Source: Euborellia annulipes (Eukaryota > Arthropoda > Insecta > Dermaptera > Anisolabididae). From it: a stretch of 64,000 nt of DNA. The notes under the pieces are model-generated. The model was given only the letters and a program-made list of their open reading frames with translations, did not search any database and had not been told where the DNA came from. Of the stretch, positions 11,234 to 21,138 are shown piece by piece. The number at the start of each line of letters is the position of its first letter. The stretch's first letter is position 1. Position numbers and translations under genes: made by a program. Location: contig JAKCPI010010665.1 of the NCBI GenBank assembly GCA_023213315.1, positions 1 to 64,000 of the forward strand. The letters are read 5' to 3'.

Positions 11234-11360
11234 TTACTTTCGCAGACATTTATGTTAATATATAGAAAGAAAGAATTGTATTCACTTCAATTCAATGTCG
11301 AGATTTTGATCAAAATACACGTTTTGAGGCCCACTCAAAAAACATCATTTGGACATGCTT
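11234..11360 (-). mobile_element. DHE-1 fragment split by nested MITEs
   Basis: ATTTATGTTAATATATAGAA terminal-hairpin remnant, then AATGTCGAGATTTTGAT and ACACGTTTTGAGGCC. With the TTACTTTCTCTTA at 10758-10770 it forms one DHE copy interrupted by two MITEs. Confidence 0.6.
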
Positions 11361-12119
11361 TTGTATCAAAAATATAAATTGTCCCCAGCTTTGTTTTTAT
11401 TATTATTTTTACAAAATTAGGCTACATCATTTATTTTTGTAATTAATATTTTCTGGATTTTTACATTTCCTTAATTTAATATTAAAATTGTCTACCCTAA
11501 TTATAAACATTTTATTTTTGAAATATTAATATTATTATATACACATAGGCCATTTTTATTCATTTTAAAATGAGCATGCTAGAGCAAAGTTAATGTTTAA
11601 ATCCATTTAGACAGGAGTTATCCCTAATGTGTAACTTGAATTTTAATTAAATAATTAAATACATAGTGAAGCAGGATAGATAAAAAGGTTCATTTCCTTT
11701 TTAATAATAATAATAATTAACCTAATGTAATAATTGTACTTAAAAAATTAAGCAAATTCAAATTTAAATATTTATTTTTGTTAATCATATAAGACCCAAT
11801 TATTTCCGTATTGTTTTAATTATATATAAAAGTAGTAATATTAAATTATAGATATAAAAAAAGGTTTTTATTTCTCTCTTAAATTGAAATCAATGGCGGT
11901 CCCAGCATTATATTAAGAGGAAAGGCCCGAAATTTTTGGATTGTGCGAGGGGGAGAGGCAATGGTGCATTCAAGGGATGGGGTAAATGGGGTAATAATGA
12001 TTTATTATATTGATATTTTAGTCCGAATTCAAATTAGCATTATTATTCATATTTTTTTTATGTCCAAATGTGGGGGGGGGAATTATTAATACCTCTAAAA
12101 TAACTTAATTTATAACCAT
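11361..12119. other. AT-rich stretch without recognised gene
   Basis: No known repeat; a G-run lies at 12072-12079. Nothing supported as coding. Confidence 0.5.
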
Positions 12120-12215
12120 TATAAGCACTTATGCCGTAGCATAGTGGTTGGGTACTCGCCTCTTAATTGTTGGCGGACCTAAGCGACAAAAATTTATTTC
12201 ATTTAAATTGGCTTT
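12120..12215 (+). mobile_element. tRNA-like SINE fragment (SINE-B related)
   Basis: CCGTAGCATAGTGGTTGGGT resembles a tRNA D-arm/A-box. A short spacer is followed by GCGACAAAAATTTATTTCAT and AAATTGGCT, which resemble the SINE-B body at 18694-18720. The B-box is not recognisable. Confidence 0.35.
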
Positions 12216-12735
12216 TTGTAAAATTTTCTAATCATCTTTTACTTTTTTTTTTTTTTTAAACTATTTAGGCCTACATATAATTTAATAAAATCAGATATAG
12301 GACCTTTATGCTGGGTATCTAGTGTCAAGTTTCTAGACAAAGTGAATAACCCGAAGAACTCCGGATAGGCTGTAAATTTTGGGTTCAATCCCCGGGGAGC
12401 CTCTGCCCTGTTACCACCAAAAATAAACACAATCTTTGTTTTAAAAACAGAGGACACATTGAGAGACGTGATAAAACCGCAGAGCATATATAGAATATTA
12501 ACAACTTTTGAAATAGTTATGAACCTGATAAAATAAATCGTTAACTATGTTAAAGAAATCTTTCCTCACTGTCGGCTTTCAAATTTATTTTCTTTATACT
12601 ATGTCGTTTAATTTCCTGGTTCAAAATTTATATTAAATAAAAAAATATCTTAAATATAGATGGAATGTAATCAACTTTATTTACTACTCTAGCCATTTTG
12701 AATACATATAATTTCATACTTTTCTTATTCTATTA
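12216..12735. other. No gene recognised; one B-box-like motif
   Basis: GGGTTCAATCCCC at about 12381-12393 fits a Pol III B-box, but no A-box or cloverleaf can be drawn around it. The 82-codon minus-strand frame here (12239-12487) ends in a poly-lysine from a T-run and has no recognisable domain. Confidence 0.4.
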
Positions 12736-13356
12736 AAAAAAAATCTGGTGTGACTGGCGCACAGCACACAATTTTCTCTTACCTTCGGTAATCGAAAGTT
12801 GTGTACTGTGCTTGTCACACCAAATTTTTTGAGTCGACATGTATTTAGTTTCCCACAGTACGGTACATTCGATTTTCAAAATGTAATTTATATGTGAAAT
12901 TATTTATATTTTGTTGCCATGGCAACCATTCCTATCTTTTATGAGAATATACATTTTATAGAGAATCCTAAAAATAATTAATTTTTGAATTTAAAAAAAA
13001 AAATCGTTGGAGCAAATTTAGAGAAAATCGAAAAAAACTGAAAAAGTGCATCAGTAAAGTACTAGTACTCTTTGGTCAATTTTGTTCAAAAGCTTCATGT
13101 CACGTCCCATGGGGGTGCCTAACTTAAATATACAATTTCAACCTCCTAGCTCTTTTCGTTCTTGAGATATTTTGTTCACAGACAGACACACCCACCCACA
13201 CACACAGACAGACCATGTCGCGAAAACCACTTTTTTGTATTCAGGGAACCTCAAAACGAGATCCATCAAAATCTTGACATCGAATTTTTGACATGAATCC
13301 AATACTTTCTCTCTCTATATATATAACATATATACATAGGTAAGAGAACGTAAAAA
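12736..13356 (+). mobile_element. DHE-1, full-length copy
   Basis: TCTGGTGTGACTGGCGCACA hairpin closing with CTTGTCACACCAAATTTT, the complete core, a CA-rich microsatellite (13181-13212) and the terminal palindrome ending ATAGGTAAGAGAACGTAAAA. The start sits directly after poly-A, so a TSD cannot be read with confidence. Confidence 0.85.
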
Positions 13357-14112
13357 GTGTTAGGCCTATTTTTATCTTGACTTAAACAAATTAAATAATT
13401 AATCCAAATTTAAAAAAAAAAACATCCAGGCTAATGTTAATAAAAATTGATCTCAGCAAGAACGTATTTCACTTGAAAAAAAAAAAAACATGATTAAAAA
13501 AACAAAAGCGAAACCTGCATAAATGACCTTCATTTAGCAACAAGTGATCCTTTAACACGTACTTTCGACGATCTGGCTTCTTATCCCCTCGTTTAAAAAT
13601 TTTGAAAAGGATTTCGTGAATAGTTATTGCTTTATTTGTTGGAAGCTAATAAAGCGAAATGTAAAGTATTTGTTATTTACAAAAAAAAAGATATCAAAGT
13701 GGAAAAACTTTCCTTCTCTTTTATCCGTAACATTCTCTGAAATCTCGCTTAGGAGTGTGTCTTTATTCTTCTTCTCCTAAATAAAGGAGACTTGAATTAT
13801 ATTTCGAATGATATGTGAATTAGTGTTTTCAATTATTGTACTATTCCGCAGATATTTTCTTACATTAATACCTCTGAGCTAACCCACTTCTTCATTAATA
13901 AAACTAAAACGCTAAGTTCGTAAAAATTTAAAAACTCTTTTATCATTTCATTGAATTGAATCGAATTGAAAGTTTGCAAAGTTTACAACCAAATTTAGAA
14001 TCGCATTTTAACAAAAAAAAAAAAAAAAACTTTCTTACGTTTGGTTGAGTTCTCTCTAATTTTATTTATAGTTTACCGAATGGCATTATGAAAAGAAAAT
14101 GCAATTATTTAC
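13357..14112. other. Presumed intron sequence of the minus-strand gene
   Basis: No repeat recognised. It lies immediately downstream, in transcript sense, of the donor of the exon at 14113-14355, so it should be intronic if that exon is real. No second exon was found between here and position 1. Confidence 0.35.
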
Positions 14113-14320
14113 TTGTAAGGTTGGCTTCAAGTCGATCTAGTTCCTCATCACGGTCCCTGATCAATCCCAGGTTGAAAATGAAATCAGCTTCTAGATCGGC
14201 CAACTGTCTACGCAAATGGGTCACTTCGGTGTCCTTCCTTCGTAATTTTTCGCCAACTTCCTTAAGACGTCCTGCACACACCTGACGCCACTCCGACGAA
14301 GAACTCGAGGGACTACTCAT
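14113..14320 (-). CDS. First coding exon of a coiled-coil protein, CCDC57-like
   Basis: Reading the minus strand, an ATG at 14320 is preceded by an in-frame TGA and opens 69 codons plus one base before the donor ACAA|GTAAAT at 14113/14112. An acceptor-like TTTCAG at 14356-14360 suggests that the exon begins near 14355 with a short 5' UTR. The peptide has a serine-rich start, then charged heptads and the segment DFIFNLGLIRDRDEELDRLE, about residues 46-65. The pattern (acidic, F-[VI]-[YF]-N-L, E/R-x-R-D-x-E-L-x-R) resembles the N-terminal coiled coil of animal CCDC57, a centrosomal/centriolar-satellite protein. Higher GC and balanced codon use set it apart from its surroundings. Family assignment is from memory of the motif and not proven; another coiled-coil protein is possible. 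The rest of the gene is not visible in the window. Confidence 0.55.
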
Positions 14321-14455
14321 CTGAAGGCAGCCTCCACCTCAATCATCGAATATGTCTGAAACATCCCAAATGAGATTGCTCTGGATATAAATAATGCAAG
14401 AAATAAATTTCCCTTGGAGCCTCTTTGAAAGAATCCTATCGTTTTGATTTTTTCA

Positions 14456-14550
14456 TTTCTCTTACATATGTATGATATAGAAAGTATTGCGATCATGTCA
14501 AAATGTCATTGGATGTTGTGACTTTGTTGAAATATACGTTTTTATTGTCA
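14456..14550 (-). mobile_element. DHE fragment, terminal hairpin side
   Basis: TTTCTCTTACATATGTATGA then AGAAAGTATTGCGATCATG, a degraded DHE end. The sequence just beyond is too diverged to assign to DHE-1 or DHE-2. Confidence 0.5.
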
Positions 14551-14590
14551 TTTATTCCAAAATTTCTAAGACGGAAAAGGCTTGAAGAGG

Positions 14591-14853
14591 TTTTTTTTTT
14601 TTTTTTAAACACACACTTTTTTCTCATTCACACTCACACTCACACACACATTCATACTGTCTTTTCGGCAACACAGGCCATATAAGACTTTTACGATAAC
14701 CGTTGTATTGATAATTATATATATTGGAGGTCCAGGCATTCTTGCCTTCGGTATCCAAATGGCTATAAAATCATCGGACTGCCTGGGGCCCGAACCAGCG
14801 ACTTTTGGTATTCGAGGTTAGCACGCTAACCCCTACACCAAACCCCGAGGGCT
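14591..14853 (-). mobile_element. SINE-A, full-length, with TSD
   Basis: Flanked by a perfect 10-bp duplication CTTGAAGAGG (14581-14590 and 14854-14863). Minus-strand order: GCCCTCGGGGTTTGGTGTAG A-box head, B-box GCTGGTTCGGGCCCC, CCATTTGGATACC body, GCCGAAAAGAC, (GTGTGA)n microsatellite, A-rich tail. TSD plus A-tail indicates LINE-driven retroposition. Confidence 0.85.
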
Positions 14854-15049
14854 CTTGAAGAGGTTGAAATAATAGAAAAGACAAAGAGGATTGACAATGA
14901 AAAGATGAAAATTTTATTTATTTTCTTCTACTAAAGTTGTAGGTCTATATCTTAATAATAATTATAATTATTATTATTATTTCTCAGACAAACCAGTCAC
15001 ATCGATCTTTCATTTGTTTTTTATTGTTTGTTGTTTATTTGAATATTTT

Positions 15050-15207
15050 TTTTCGTCTTTTCGGAATTTTTGGCCTTATAGATTTTAACGATATATATTA
15101 TTTTATATTCGATATATTAGGGGTCTTGACTCATTCATTTTACCATTTGGTATCCAAATGATTTAAATAAATTCATCGGATTGCCTGGGATCCGAACCCG
15201 CGCCCCG
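15050..15207 (-). mobile_element. SINE-A fragment
   Basis: Diverged copy: CCGAAAAGACG tail motif and, on the plus strand, CATCGGATTGCCTGGGATCC body plus GAACCCGCG (B-box complement). The A-box head is missing. Confidence 0.55.
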
Positions 15208-15296
15208 TGGCTTTAAAGACTATCATTATTGACATTTCTCAACACCTCTATTTTAGTAATTGAATTTGTTATAACTGTAGTATTATGTTCAAGATG

Positions 15297-15566
15297 ATAA
15301 GGAATAATTCCCAAAGAAGAATGCAGCCAAATTTATTTCATTTGATTTTAATAAAAATTCTTAATCACTTACTGACGTTTCGGTTCGGGTTTTAACCATC
15401 ATCGGAGCTACAAACATGGAAAATAATACAAAAGATGTTTTGTTTTACAAATCATTTAAAATGATGGTTCAAACTCGAACCGAAACGTCAGCAAGTGATT
15501 AAGAATTTTTATTAAAATCAAACGAAATAAATTTGGCTGCATTTTTCTTTGGAAATTATTCCTTAT
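15297..15566. repeat. Foldback with paired hammerhead-like cores
   Basis: Two roughly 106-bp arms (15297-15402 and 15461-15566) are near-perfect inverted repeats around a 58-bp centre. Each arm carries the same motif reading away from the centre: GATGATGG, a short stem-loop, then AACCGAAACGTCAG. The arms continue as AAGTGATTAAGAATTTTTAT and end near CAAAGAA(G/A)AATGCAGCC. Non-coding; resembles a dimer of a small retroelement terminus. Confidence 0.7.
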
Positions 15567-17007
15567 ATTATATTGGCATGGTTTTAGTTGATTACATATA
15601 TTTATATACATGTATATTGTTGGCTCAGCATTAGGTCTAAGAAAGAAGAATTTTTTTTTTACTCAATTTGCTTTAAATTCATTTGCTTTATAATTCATTA
15701 AGATTCACACTCTTCTACCCTAAAAATTATTATCGCTTTTCTCTCCTCTTTTCTTGTTTTAAGGAAATCAATTCTTAAAATATTTGCATACTTTATCCAG
15801 AAAATTCTCTCAACTAAGGGTTGTCGATCTAACGATTTTTTTTTTTAAATAAAATATTTGGCATTCTTATTAGGGCATATTTCATTTAACATGTTGTAAA
15901 AAAAAGTGGCATTTCTTTTCTTGCCTGTCAATGAACATCTCGATTTTATCAATCAAATGGAAAGGAAAGGGGATGATCCTTTTGACATTTTCTAGTTGTT
16001 TTCGTTTGATTATCTGACAAGATAATGTTTACAGTTTTTTTTTTTAACGCAAAAGATTAGAGAAGATACTTTTTTCTTTCGATTACCTATCAAAGAAAAC
16101 AATTTCAAGCAAACATATTTCAATATTATAATTTGAAATTTAAAAAAAAAAAAACGATTCGATCTCTAAAAGTGACACTTTTTTCCTCTAACGCCTGCTT
16201 TGGTATTTGGGTTGTCTACCTTTCATCAATCAAACAATTATTTTTTTCAATGTACAACAATATGACAGTAATATTTAAATTAAAGTTATCCACAAATTTT
16301 CATTTAATCTTTTTAAATATTTTGCATTTTGAATTAAAAAAGCAAACAATTTTTTTCAAAATTAAACATTAATTTAAAATTAAATGATTGAAATCAATTA
16401 AAATCGTAACAATAAAGTATTTATTTAATTAATTATTCAAATGACATTTAAATTACTCTTTTAATTAGAAGCTTTTATAGCATTACACATGCAACATTTG
16501 ATTAATTAATGGTACTAGGAAAATAATTTGGTAAATATTAATTAAAAGTTAATCCAAAGAAATTAAGTTGTTATAGTGATTTAAAATTATAAGATCACTC
16601 TAATTTATGATGTAACTCCACTCTCTCATCAGAGTGATGCCACATAAATAAATTCTTGCTCTGGACAGTGTAAAATACTCAGCTTACAATGTCCATTAAC
16701 GTTTAATTGCTGCTGCCACAAACACTGCTCTGGAACGGAAAGGCAGCTCTCTACTAAAGGTTGAAATGACTTTTAGAAAACCTCTATCGTTGGATTTTAG
16801 AGTGGGAATGACGAAGTTTAGTTGCTTGGAATTTTTTTTAATTATCTATTACCTGTTTTTATTTTCTCATTTTTATGGATATTTTTTATAAGTTTCCTCC
16901 AACTAAAAGAATCTGTGGTTACTATAACTGGATATGCTTCTTCTATTAATATCTGCGACACCCGCTGTCGGATGCCCAATCTAATTCAAAACTATTTCCC
17001 ATATATT
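15567..17007. other. AT-rich stretch without recognised gene
   Basis: No repeat or splice-supported exon seen. The frames at 16133-16372 and 16822-17043 are lysine/phenylalanine-rich low-complexity translations; the latter runs into a MITE. Confidence 0.5.
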
Positions 17008-17362
17008 CAGGTCTATTCTCTAAAAACAGACGTTAAAATTTAAAATCAACAAATGGGTGTTAAAAAGTAATGTAAAAACAATCAGCGCCAAAAAATGATG
17101 CTATTCTCTAAACAAAGTTTTAACAGCGACGTTAATATGTTGTTTTTATTTCAAAGCTATCAAAATCATAACCTTACTTTTTAGGTTAAGGTCGCCATTT
17201 TTATTTTAAATACGACGTTAAAATATTAAAGGCACCCCCTAGATATGACATTAATTTTTAGCACTATTTACTAAATGTTAATGCTTTGGCTTTTGTTTAC
17301 AGAATTTCTATTTGAGGCAAGGAAGTGTAAAATGAATTAATGTTGTTTAGAGAATAGACCTG
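17008..17362 (+). mobile_element. MITE, CAGGTCTATTCTC family, copy 1
   Basis: Ends CAGGTCTATTCTCTAAA and TTTAGAGAATAGACCTG are exact inverted repeats. The interior repeats variants of GACGTTAAAA and GCTATTCTCTAAAC. No coding frame. A reverse-oriented copy is at 45283-45687. No clear TSD at this copy, so the superfamily is unassigned. Confidence 0.7.
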
Positions 17363-17477
17363 CATGAGTGATAATTTCGAACTACAACTTTCACGTAAAT
17401 TAAATATATTTTCGATCTATTATATATTTTTTATTTATATCTAATAACGCGTTTCGGCCATATATTCTTTGGTTTTA

Positions 17478-17836
17478 GAAACTTTCGATTACCGAAGGTT
17501 GTGTCGACAGCGAATTTGAGAAAATCGAAAATAGACTGGAAAATTGCATCAGTAAAGTACTAGTACTCTTTGGTTAATTTTGTTCAAAAGCTTCGAGTCA
17601 CGTTCCAGAGGGTGCCTAACTTAAATATAAAATTTCAACCTCCTAGCTCTTTCCGTCCTTGAGATATTTTGTTCACAGACAGACAGACAGACAGACCATG
17701 TCGCGAAAACCACTTTTTTGGATTCAAGGGACCTCAAAACGTGTATATCCATCAAAATCTCGACATCGAATTTTTGACATGAATCCAATACTTTCTTTCT
17801 ATATATATTAACATATATAGAGGTAAGAGAAAGTAA
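17478..17836 (+). mobile_element. DHE-1, internally deleted copy
   Basis: A remnant of the hairpin loop (CTTTCGATTACCGAAGG, GTGTCGACA) is joined directly to the core at GCGAATTTGAG. The copy then runs intact to the terminal palindrome ending GAGGTAAGAGAAAGTAAAAA. (CAGA)n at 17675-17697. Confidence 0.75.
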
Positions 17837-18340
17837 AAATAGATACACAGTAGATCGTCAGACTTGACTGCTATTTAGTTTGAGAGTCCCATATTTCATC
17901 ATTTTACTTGCTTCTCTACCACTATTGAAAGTAGTTATTTAATTAATAAATAGGAAAATATAAATCAAAGCAGGTGTGAAATGTAAAATATTTTTTTACA
18001 TAAAAAAAAACAATTGATTTACCTATTTTATAAATATTAAATATAAATGAAAAGATTTTATTATTGAAATTATTTGGTATAAGTTTTTCAATATTCAAAT
18101 AACAATCTAGTTTCTTTTGTTATTTTTTTCTGATAAAAATCCTTTTTGATTTCAATTGTAAATCAAAAATTGAAGAAAAAAAAAAAAACAAAAGAGATAG
18201 TAACTTCTGATTGAGATGAGAACTTACTTGGATGACTTTCTGCTTCCGATGATAACTTATTATAATATATAAAATATTTCCAAACATATTTATATATGGA
18301 TATTTTAAATCAATGTTATTGATTTTATGTTATAAATAAT
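17837..18340. other. AT-rich stretch, nothing recognised
   Basis: No repeat or reading frame recognised. Confidence 0.5.
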
Positions 18341-18354
18341 AAATAAACAAAAGA

Positions 18355-18571
18355 GCCGGGGGACCTGGCAACGGAGAAGAGCAACAGTCACCACAATCGA
18401 TGCGGTTAAGCAATGCCAAGCTCGGGATTGGTGACCCCCGGCAATCAGCGTGTGGAACGCCCCCCCCCCCCTTGTAGCCATCGATATTATTCAATTAAAT
18501 AAATAAATTTATCACCCCTAAATGACCTCTGTAGCCGAAAATGTTTTTTTTTTTTTTAATAAAAAAAATAA
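18355..18571 (+). mobile_element. SINE-C, 5S rRNA-like SINE with TSD
   Basis: Flanked by a perfect 14-bp duplication AAATAAACAAAAGA (18341-18354 and 18572-18585). The head contains GGTTAAGCAATGCCAAGCTC followed by TTGGTGACCCCCGGCAAT. These resemble the A-box (AGTTAAGCA) and C-box (GGTGACC, CTGGGAA) of the 5S rRNA internal promoter, with a shortened spacer. It has a TGTAGCCGAAAATG motif near the tail, like the GCCGAAAA motif of SINE-A and SINE-B, and an A/T-rich 3' end. Fits the 5S-derived SINE3 class. Confidence 0.55.
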
Positions 18572-18622
18572 AAATAAACAAAAGAAATCAGAGAATTAAA
18601 TAATAGTATTGAAGTGACAAAG

Positions 18623-18798
18623 CCATCGGGCCTTGGAGTAGGGGATAGTGTGCTGGCCTTTTATACTAAGGGTCGCGGGTTCGATTCCCTTCTCATGCGA
18701 CAATTTATTTCAATTGGATTGGCTACCAATCCAGGTGAAATAAATAGAGACGGGGTTCACTGCCGAAAAAGACCTTTAATGAAATTAAAAAAAAAAAC
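18623..18798 (+). mobile_element. Chimeric SINE: SINE-A-type head, SINE-B body
   Basis: TSD TGAAGTGA(C/A)AAAG of 13 bp with one mismatch (18610-18622 and 18799-18811). The head CCATCGGGCCTTGGAGTAGG with B-box GCGGGTTCGATTCCC matches SINE-A. The body ATTTCAATTGGATTGGCTAC and tail GCCGAAAAAGACCTTTAA match SINE-B. Pol III promoter boxes are well preserved. The 89-codon frame across it is not a gene. Confidence 0.75.
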
Positions 18799-18811
18799 TG
18801 AAGTGAAAAAG

Positions 18812-19478
18812 AGAATGCAAGAAAAGCTTAAATATCAATATGTAATAGCAAATGTTAAAAATTTTACATTTGCCAGACACTAAAATTTTTATCTAATTTG
18901 AGACCCCACTTGGCTGAAGCAATGGTTAACGCCTTTTTACAACAATCATTTGTTGACTTTTTCGACTGATCCACAGTCTTATGTTCTCAAGGGAACAGCA
19001 ATTTTTTTTATCTTTTTACGCCAGTCTTTTTTTCTCTTCTCTTAAGCGTCAAGCTTTGTCATGTGATGGCCCGGCTTCATTTACTTTCTTGTTGCAATTT
19101 TATTTGGTGCCGATCCCGTGAGAATAGTAAAATATAGTAAAGAAGAAAAAGAGGGAAGAATATTAATATTTATAAGAATCCCTCTTATAAGATATGCACT
19201 CATCAAATGAAACATGGCCGAACTTGGGTGGTTTCGAGAAAACATCTTTTCATGTTTCCGTCAAAATTTTCACTTGACTTTTTATCTTTTATTCTATTGA
19301 TATAAAATATATAGGTATATGGGCAATATTTTTACTTTTCGACCACTTTTGTTGGGAAGGGTTGTGGATTTTCCCCTTTTAGTATGTTGGAGTACCTTAA
19401 AAAGTAAGATTGTGAGCCAACCCTCAAAGGGGTCCTTGTTCAGAGAAAACGCCATTAGAATGCCCTAAAAGGGTAATT
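18812..19478. other. AT-rich stretch, nothing recognised
   Basis: No repeat, RNA gene or exon recognised. Confidence 0.5.
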
Positions 19479-19755
19479 TTACTTTCTCTCGCCCTATATA
19501 TGAAATATATTGCTATCATGTCAAAAATTCGATGTCCAGATTTTGATGGATATACATGTTTTGAGGTTCCCTGAGTCCAAAAAAGTGGGTCCCGCAAATT
19601 GGTCTGTGTGTGTGTGATATGAAAAATAACCATAGTTTATTTCAAGCAGTCAACATTTAAAATGCAAGTTTGAAACTAAGGTGCTATGGGAAACTTAATA
19701 TATTTCGACACAAAAAACCTGGTGTGTACCATGCTGGTCACACCAGATTTTTTTA
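19479..19755 (-). mobile_element. DHE-2 copy, short
   Basis: DHE terminal end TACTTTCTCTCGCCCTATAT and the shared AATTCGATGTCCAGA block lead into the DHE-2-specific core (ACCATAGTTTATTTCAAGCA, ACTAAGGTGCTATGGGAAAC). It closes with a reduced hairpin CCTGGTGTGTACC...GGTCACACCAGATTTT. Confidence 0.7.
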
Positions 19756-19857
19756 ATTTATTCTTGTTCAAAATAATATGTGGCCTTGTTACTCATACTT
19801 GTTTGTAACTATTTTTTAAATACAATATTTTAATAAAATTATTTATTTATTTTTCAG

Positions 19858-19972
19858 ATATTTCTCCGCTATTATGAAGTAAAACATTCTCTGCTCTCCT
19901 CTCCAAATCGTTTTGTGTCTCTTCAAAAGCCAATCTTCGTGTTGGCCTAACTCTCAGGCGGAGATCATTTCG
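19858..19972 (+). other. Candidate exon (115 nt) with strong splice sites
   Basis: Preceded by a pyrimidine-rich tract ending TTTTTCAG (19857) and followed by TTTCG|GTGAGT (19973). Noticeably richer in C than the flanking AT sequence. One frame is open for 30 codons and then stops; another has ATG AAG TAA. It may be untranslated or terminal. No homology recognised. It lies upstream of the promoter-like segment at 20396. Confidence 0.35.
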
Positions 19973-20395
19973 GTGAGTTGAAATTCTCATTTTTACTTTT
20001 TACTTTTTACTTTAATTAATGAATGACCGTCTCATTGAAATTTTTATTCACTATTCTTCTTTTTTGAAACGACACAAAAATCCGGTACGACCAGTCACGT
20101 CGGGTTTTTACGAAGTGAAATGAATTTCATGGAAAAAAATCCCTAAGGATATTTTCTATTGCTTTTATTACATAACTATTCATTACACAACAAAATACAT
20201 TAGAAAAAGTCATCAGAATTTTCACTACCTGACTCCCCTTTTATTTAAATAAAATAGAATCGTCCACCTTCCCTCCTAACGATAATTATTATTAGAGAAG
20301 CCTAGGTACTCTCCCCTCTCTTTTTGCAATCAGATTGAAATATTCAATATAATAATTCCCTCTCTCTTCTTCTTCCTCCCACTTCTGACTAATTA

Positions 20396-20612
20396 GCCAA
20401 TCACAAGGGTTGTACTCTTTGGCGCCTTTAGGCCTGCTTAGAAAAGAACACTGAGCTAGCCTAGAGAGCTCAGTAGAGGGGAGGATTTTGAGTAAGGATT
20501 AACATGTGCAACTTTTCGCAAGAAATACCCACGCCACCTCAGTTATAGTGCAGCCATCATGGCAGATGGCAGGCTCTCTCGCGCTCTCTTCGTTTCTCGC
20601 AGTTTTTGCCTA
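20396..20612 (+). promoter_or_regulatory. Candidate promoter and first exon with ATG
   Basis: A CCAAT box (AGCCAATCAC, about 20395-20404), an exact arthropod-type initiator TCAGTT (20539-20544) and an ATG at 20559-20561 in strong context (ATCATGG). The ATG opens 18 codons, MADGRLSRALFVSRSFCL, to a donor-like CTAG|GTATTT at 20612/20613. The CpG and GC level is locally raised. No TATA box. Splicing to the exon at 22812 would keep phase and give a 37-residue product ending PISE. That is inference; it may be only a non-coding leader. Confidence 0.35.
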
Positions 20613-21028
20613 GGTATTTGCCTTCTATATTGCTAATTATTTATTAATTATTCTCATTAATCATTCAATATTTATAATTGATAAAAAATTTCAAGAATTT
20701 CTAGATTTTTTTTTTAATTTATTAATCACTGCCTCAACTACAAACAACACTTATTTTTTGATGTTAGATGACGCCTTTAAGCCCCATGCCCCTTTCTGAA
20801 TATTAGTGTCGTACCTTATATGAATACATAGTGTCGTTATTTTTATTTTCTTTTTTTACTCTCCATTTTAATAGATAGGCTAATTTATTTTTTATTTATT
20901 TTATTTTTACCATAAAATATCCCTATATATTCAGAGTTCATGATCAAATTTTCTTTACTCTTATGTCTTTATCTCATTTGATATAAGATTTATTATTATA
21001 GTAATGTAGTTGTGGCTGTTGAGTTGTA
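20613..21028. other. AT-rich stretch, presumed intron
   Basis: No repeat recognised; follows the candidate donor at 20613. Confidence 0.4.
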
Positions 21029-21138
21029 TAAAGGAAGGGTTGCAGGAGCAGAGACTGGCAGCCAGATTTCTTTCTTTTGGCAATATTTTATTGGGAAGAG
21101 AGAAATGCCAGTCTCTGCTCCTGCAACCCTTCCTTTAT
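21029..21138. repeat. Perfect 32-bp inverted repeat (hairpin)
   Basis: The arms at 21029-21060 and 21107-21138 (AAGGGTTGCAGGAGCAGAGA core and its complement) match without mismatch around a 46-nt spacer. It resembles a recent templated inversion. It belongs to no family seen elsewhere in the window. A transcript would fold into a long hairpin. Confidence 0.8.

Noticed and set aside
12376..12400. GGGTTCAATCCCC as part of a tRNA gene.
   Set aside because: No A-box at the right distance and no cloverleaf; B-box only.
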